9,360 bases of DNA, from positions 1 through 9,360 of the forward strand of contig JALVEU010000242.1 in the NCBI GenBank assembly GCA_027030565.1. Direction: 5' to 3'. The notes under the pieces were generated by a model. The model did no database searches. It worked only from the letters and a program-made list of their open reading frames with translations, and had not been told where the DNA came from. The DNA comes from Gammaproteobacteria bacterium. GTDB lineage: Bacteria > Pseudomonadota > Gammaproteobacteria > JAJDOJ01. Positions 6,413 to 9,360 of this stretch are shown in pieces. A program made the translations under genes and the position numbers. Positions within the stretch are counted from its first letter, which is position 1. Each line of letters begins with the position of its first letter.

Positions 6413-6503
6413 CATGCCTCAGTGATGCGCCTCGGGGCATGGGTCACGTGCAACGAAGCAGTGTGGCCCGGTTTGGCCGGAACGGATCGCCCGGCCCTGT
6501 GAC
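6413..6503 (+). other. Potentially structured leader upstream of the binding-protein gene
   Basis: Two pairings are seen in order. CATGCCTC (6413-6420, read from C6413/A6414) can pair with GGGGCATG (6434-6441) with one G-U. GTCAC (6443-6447) can pair with GTGAC (6499-6503), enclosing GGCCGG (6475-6480) with CCGGCC (6491-6496). I compared it by eye with the GEMM c-di-GMP riboswitch and saw no match. In GC-rich DNA such pairings arise easily by chance. Confidence 0.25.
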
Positions 6504-6672
6504 GGCGCTCGAAGGTTGAGACACGGTTCCCACGGATGGGCAGCCTTTCCCGATTCCCCACACCCGGATCTGCTGCGCCTGCCGTTTGTGTCGCCTTAAT
6601 GGTGCCGAGGGCCGGTGCAGTGCCGTGGCCGTGTGTGCTCCACAGTGCTGCCCATTGGGAGAAGGAGGGGTC

Positions 6673-7617
6673 ATGAACGGAATTCGACGTGGGTTCACCG
6701 GGATCGTGTGCGCCCTGGTAGCGCCCTTGCTGAGCGCCACTGCCACGGGCGCCGATCTCGATGCGGTCCTGGAGCGCGGCGTGCTGCGTCACTTGGGGGT
6801 ACCGTATGCGAATTTTGTCACGGGTGCCGGTGATGGGCTCGACGTGGAGCTCATTCGGCGGTTCGCCGAGCACCTCGGTGTGCGTTACGAGTATGTCCGA
6901 TCCAGTTGGCCCGAGGTCTTCGGCGATCTGATCGGCCGTCGCGTGCGGCCCCGCGGAACGGACGTGGAACTGCTCGAACCGGTGCCGGTGCGGGGTGATC
7001 TCATCGCCAACGGCGCCACGATGCTTCCCTGGCGAGAGAAGATCGTCGCTTTCTCCGAGCCCACCTTTCCCTCGGGCGTTTGGGTGGTGGCGCGGGCCGA
7101 TGCCCCCCTTTCCCCGGTCGCCGAGGGCAGCAGCGTCCAGGAAGACATCCGGGCCACCCGGCGCCTGCTCGGCGGGACCAGTGTGCTGGCCATGAAAGGG
7201 ACCTGCTTGGATCCTGGACTGTACCGCCTGCACGAGACCGGTGCCCGCGTGCGTCTGTATACGCGCAGCAGCAATCTGAACGAACTGGTGCCCGCCATCC
7301 TCGCGGGGGAGGCCCAGGCCACATTGCTGGATGTGCCCGACGCCCTCATCGCGCTGGAGAAATGGCCGGGCCAGATCAAGGTGCTGGGTCCCGTGACTCC
7401 GCTGCAGTACATGGGGGTGGCCTTCCCCAAGGACGCGCCGAAGCTACGCCAAGCCTTCAACACGTTCCTGCGCCGCCTCAAGGCCGACGGCACCTATCAG
7501 GCCATGGTGCGCAGGTACTACCCCACGGTGTTTCTGTATTTCTCCGATTTCTTTGCCACGCAGCAAGCGCGACCGGAAGACGTCGCTTCTGACGGCCAAG
7601 CCGCACAACGGGGCTGA
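6673..7617 (+). CDS. Periplasmic solute-binding protein, family 3 (SBP_bac_3)
   Basis: A 314-residue protein exported by a signal peptide (cleavage likely near residue 27; no lipobox). Family 3 proteins bind amino acids or other small polar ligands in the periplasm, for ABC importers or for signalling receptors. Family features are GLDVELIRRFAEHLGV (55-70), ANGATMLPWREKIVAFSEP (112-130) with the usual ligand-site Arg position (Arg121), and LLDVPDAL (218-225) where an acidic ligand residue is expected. A segment at about 88-108 seems longer than usual for the family. The ATG at 6673 is set by AAGGAGG (6662-6668) and the signal peptide; an upstream in-frame ATG at 6586 has neither. No permease or ATPase gene follows. 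The next gene, 18 bases on, is a membrane GGDEF-EAL protein, so a sensory role is more likely than transport. The ligand is unknown. Confidence 0.87.
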   Translation: MNGIRRGFTGIVCALVAPLLSATATGADLDAVLERGVLRHLGVPYANFVTGAGDGLDVELIRRFAEHLGVRYEYVRSSWPEVFGDLIGRRVRPRGTDVELLEPVPVRGDLIANGATMLPWREKIVAFSEPTFPSGVWVVARADAPLSPVAEGSSVQEDIRATRRLLGGTSVLAMKGTCLDPGLYRLHETGARVRLYTRSSNLNELVPAILAGEAQATLLDVPDALIALEKWPGQIKVLGPVTPLQYMGVAFPKDAPKLRQAFNTFLRRLKADGTYQAMVRRYYPTVFLYFSDFFATQQARPEDVASDGQAAQRG

Positions 7618-7621
7618 GGGC

Positions 7622-7627
7622 GGAGGG
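7622..7627 (+). promoter_or_regulatory. Shine-Dalgarno site that fixes a GTG start
   Basis: GGAGGG lies eight bases before GTG at 7636, and no ATG in this frame lies between the preceding stop and the first membrane helix. It sits in the short gap after the binding-protein stop, so the downstream gene is probably on the same transcript with its own ribosome entry. Confidence 0.7.
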
Positions 7628-7635
7628 CGATACCG

Positions 7636-9360
7636 GTGGGCCGTGGCAGGAGGCCAGTCTGGGGGTCGGTGGGGCTGCTGGGGGTGGCCAGCGCCGCGCT
7701 GATCCTGAACTTGGCGTTCCTCCTCTTCCAGATCCACTACGCCGAAGGCGAGCTGCAGGCGGCCGCGGGCAGGCAGCTACGCCAGGAGGCGCAGAAGCGA
7801 TCGGAGGCGCTCGGTCAGTTCTTCCAGGAGCGCAGGATGGATCTGCTGGACCTGCGCCAGGCGCGCGCCATTCGAGCCTATTTCGAGAACAAGGCCTTGG
7901 GGATGACCGAGCGCTACGGCCTGCGTGCCAGCGTGGTGCAGATCCGGATGCTTTTCGAGGACGTCCTGCAACGGCGCCGGGCACGGCGTGGCGCCCTCTA
8001 TGAAGCCCTGGCACTGGTGTTGCCGGACGGAGTGGTGCTGGCGGCTGCACCCGGCGACTGGAAGCCTCCCCGGGGATGGCTTCCCCCGGCGATCGATGTC
8101 GACGGCCCGGTGATCCGGCCGGGACCAGGGCGTACCCTTTGGGTGCTCACGGACTATCGGTTCAAGGGTCGGCTCGCGGGCCACCTCCTGGCCAAGCTCA
8201 GCCCTGGTGCCATCCGGGCCTATCTGCACGACGGCCGTCGGGGTGTGGGCACCGATCTGTTGGTCGACGAGAAGGGAAGGCCCCTGGTGGCTCCCGTGCA
8301 TGCCGCCCTCACGCGGCCGTTGCTGCAGCGGCTACGTGCGTTGCCGGCAGGCGAGGTGGCCACGCTGGCCGTGGAGGGCGAGGGCAGGCTGGTTGCCGTG
8401 CGCCTGCCCCTGGGTGTGGCGGGCCTTCAGGTCGTCGCCACGGCCCCCTACGATGCGGTCTATGCGCAGCGCCCATTGCGCTACGGATTCTGGGTGTCCC
8501 TGGGTTTGTCACTGGTCCTGGGACTGTCCTGGCTGGCGATCCTGCGCTACTGGCGGGCGAACCAGCTCTTGAACGTGCGGGTCGCCCGCGCCGAGCGACA
8601 GAAGGGGCGGTTACGTGGGGAGAACGCGGCGTTGGCCCGCGAGGTGGAGCGGCGGCAGCAGGCCGAGCGCCGTTTGCAGGAGGCCCTGCGAGAGGCGCAC
8701 ATGCTGGCGCACTACGACTGCCTGACGGGCCTGCCCAACCGCCGTCTGTTCCGTTCGTCGCTGGAGCAGGCCATGGCCCGATGCGGGGAGGGGCCGGGCC
8801 AGGTGGCATTGCTGGTGCTCGACCTGGACCGCTTCAATCGGGTCAACGATACGTTGGGCCACTCGGTGGGCGATGCGCTCCTGGAATGGGTGGCCCACAT
8901 CCTGCAGGAGTGCCTGCGCGGCACCGACACGGTCGGCCGGGTTGCGGCGGCGTCCGATGTCGCCCGGCAAGCCGGAGACGAATTCATGATCCTCGTGCAG
9001 GGGATCCGTCGCCCGGAAGACGCCCTGCACGTGGCCAGACGCATCCTCCACGCGCTGCAGCGGCCGGTCAGGCTCGGGGACATCGAGTTGACCCCGAGCG
9101 CGAGCATCGGCATCGCAGTGTACCCCGAGCACGGCACGGACGTAGAGACGTTGATGAAGAATGCCGATGCGGCCGTGCATGCCGCCAAGGCCAAGGGTGG
9201 CGGCCGGATCGAGCTCTACGAGCCGAATCTCAACGCCAGTGGCGTGGAGGTCCTGTCGCTGGAGGCGGATCTGCGTCATGCGCTGGAGCGTGAGGAGTTC
9301 GAGGTCCACTATCAGCCCAAGCTGAATCTGCGCACTGGACAGCCGGGCGGTGTGGAGGCG
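7636..9360 (+). CDS. Membrane sensor with GGDEF and EAL domains (c-di-GMP turnover), 3' end cut by the window
   Basis: The first 575 codons of a gene that runs off the window. Order: membrane helix (about 11-31), periplasmic sensor of about 250 residues (33-280) of no family I can name, second helix (283-302), a charged coiled coil (305-355), GGDEF domain (about 355-530), and the start of an EAL domain (EADLRHALE, then EVHYQPKLNL). The last two codons are Glu-Ala of the EAL motif itself. GGDEF domains make c-di-GMP and EAL domains degrade it. The GGDEF motif reads AGDEF (446-450), a variant found in some active cyclases. The usual DCLTGLPNRR, DLDRFNRVND and GHSVGD segments are present. RGTD (428-431) looks like the RxxD inhibitory site but is 14 residues before the motif, not five. 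The GTG start has a good SD. It forms a probable operon with the binding protein before it. Which activity dominates depends on the missing EAL part. Confidence 0.9.
   Translation, partial: MGRGRRPVWGSVGLLGVASAALILNLAFLLFQIHYAEGELQAAAGRQLRQEAQKRSEALGQFFQERRMDLLDLRQARAIRAYFENKALGMTERYGLRASVVQIRMLFEDVLQRRRARRGALYEALALVLPDGVVLAAAPGDWKPPRGWLPPAIDVDGPVIRPGPGRTLWVLTDYRFKGRLAGHLLAKLSPGAIRAYLHDGRRGVGTDLLVDEKGRPLVAPVHAALTRPLLQRLRALPAGEVATLAVEGEGRLVAVRLPLGVAGLQVVATAPYDAVYAQRPLRYGFWVSLGLSLVLGLSWLAILRYWRANQLLNVRVARAERQKGRLRGENAALAREVERRQQAERRLQEALREAHMLAHYDCLTGLPNRRLFRSSLEQAMARCGEGPGQVALLVLDLDRFNRVNDTLGHSVGDALLEWVAHILQECLRGTDTVGRVAAASDVARQAGDEFMILVQGIRRPEDALHVARRILHALQRPVRLGDIELTPSASIGIAVYPEHGTDVETLMKNADAAVHAAKAKGGGRIELYEPNLNASGVEVLSLEADLRHALEREEFEVHYQPKLNLRTGQPGGVEA

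Noticed and set aside
6441..6520. GEMM-type c-di-GMP riboswitch before the c-di-GMP module
   Set aside because: A GGTCACG-like start suggested it, but the conserved inner bases and the tetraloop-receptor layout of that riboswitch are not seen.
7615..7638. A single fused binding-protein/GGDEF-EAL gene broken by one stop codon
   Set aside because: The two genes are in the same frame with no other stop between them, but a fusion would give the wrong topology: the exported binding domain before the first helix would put the GGDEF and EAL domains outside. The downstream gene also has its own SD and start.
8076..9293. 405-residue plus-strand open frame inside the GGDEF-EAL gene
   Set aside because: The product is Gly/Ala/Arg/Pro-rich noise in a shifted frame. 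The frame starting at 7636 carries clear DLTG-, AGDEF- and EAL-type motifs and continues past the window end.

Overview
The window is GC-rich bacterial DNA with short intergenic gaps, strong Shine-Dalgarno (SD) sites and ATGA-type gene overlaps. The gene content (nitrate-transporter/PP2C-kinase neighbourhood, VapBC, GGDEF-EAL signalling, secreted calcium-binding proteins) suggests a free-living proteobacterium, most likely a gammaproteobacterium. No single gene fixes the genus.

Left part (1-2700, all + strand): the 3' end of a NarK/NasA-type nitrate transporter, a hairpin, an AT-rich promoter/operator, a vapBC toxin-antitoxin pair, and a long gene that fuses a PP2C phosphatase to a serine/threonine kinase with a C-terminal membrane anchor. 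In Pseudomonas nitrate-assimilation loci such a fusion sits right beside the nitrate transporter, so vapBC looks wedged into a conserved pair. The kinase start lies inside the 3' end of vapC, so the kinase is probably translated from the vapBC transcript.

Middle (2700-6132, - strand): a 949-residue secreted protein with thrombospondin type-3 calcium repeats, an Ig/FnIII-like domain and a heparinase II/III-like body, probably a polysaccharide lyase. It has its own SD and a good sigma-70-type promoter. It converges on the kinase gene; both stop codons lie in one 16-bp perfect palindrome. Upstream, in the same orientation, is a 97-residue secreted protein with four cysteines and a Lys/Ser/Thr-rich tail, followed by a strong hairpin. 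A second inverted repeat lies in the gap between the two genes.

Right part (6133-9360, + strand): about 540 bases without a convincing gene, partly able to fold, then a periplasmic solute-binding protein of family 3 and, 18 bases on, a membrane-bound GGDEF-EAL protein cut by the window end just inside the EAL motif. Their pairing suggests a ligand-sensing c-di-GMP module in which the binding protein reports to the membrane enzyme, as NspS does to MbaA in Vibrio cholerae. The individual families are known. The points most worth a second look are the vapBC wedge and its coupling to the kinase, the binding protein/GGDEF-EAL pair, and the architecture of the secreted lyase-like protein.
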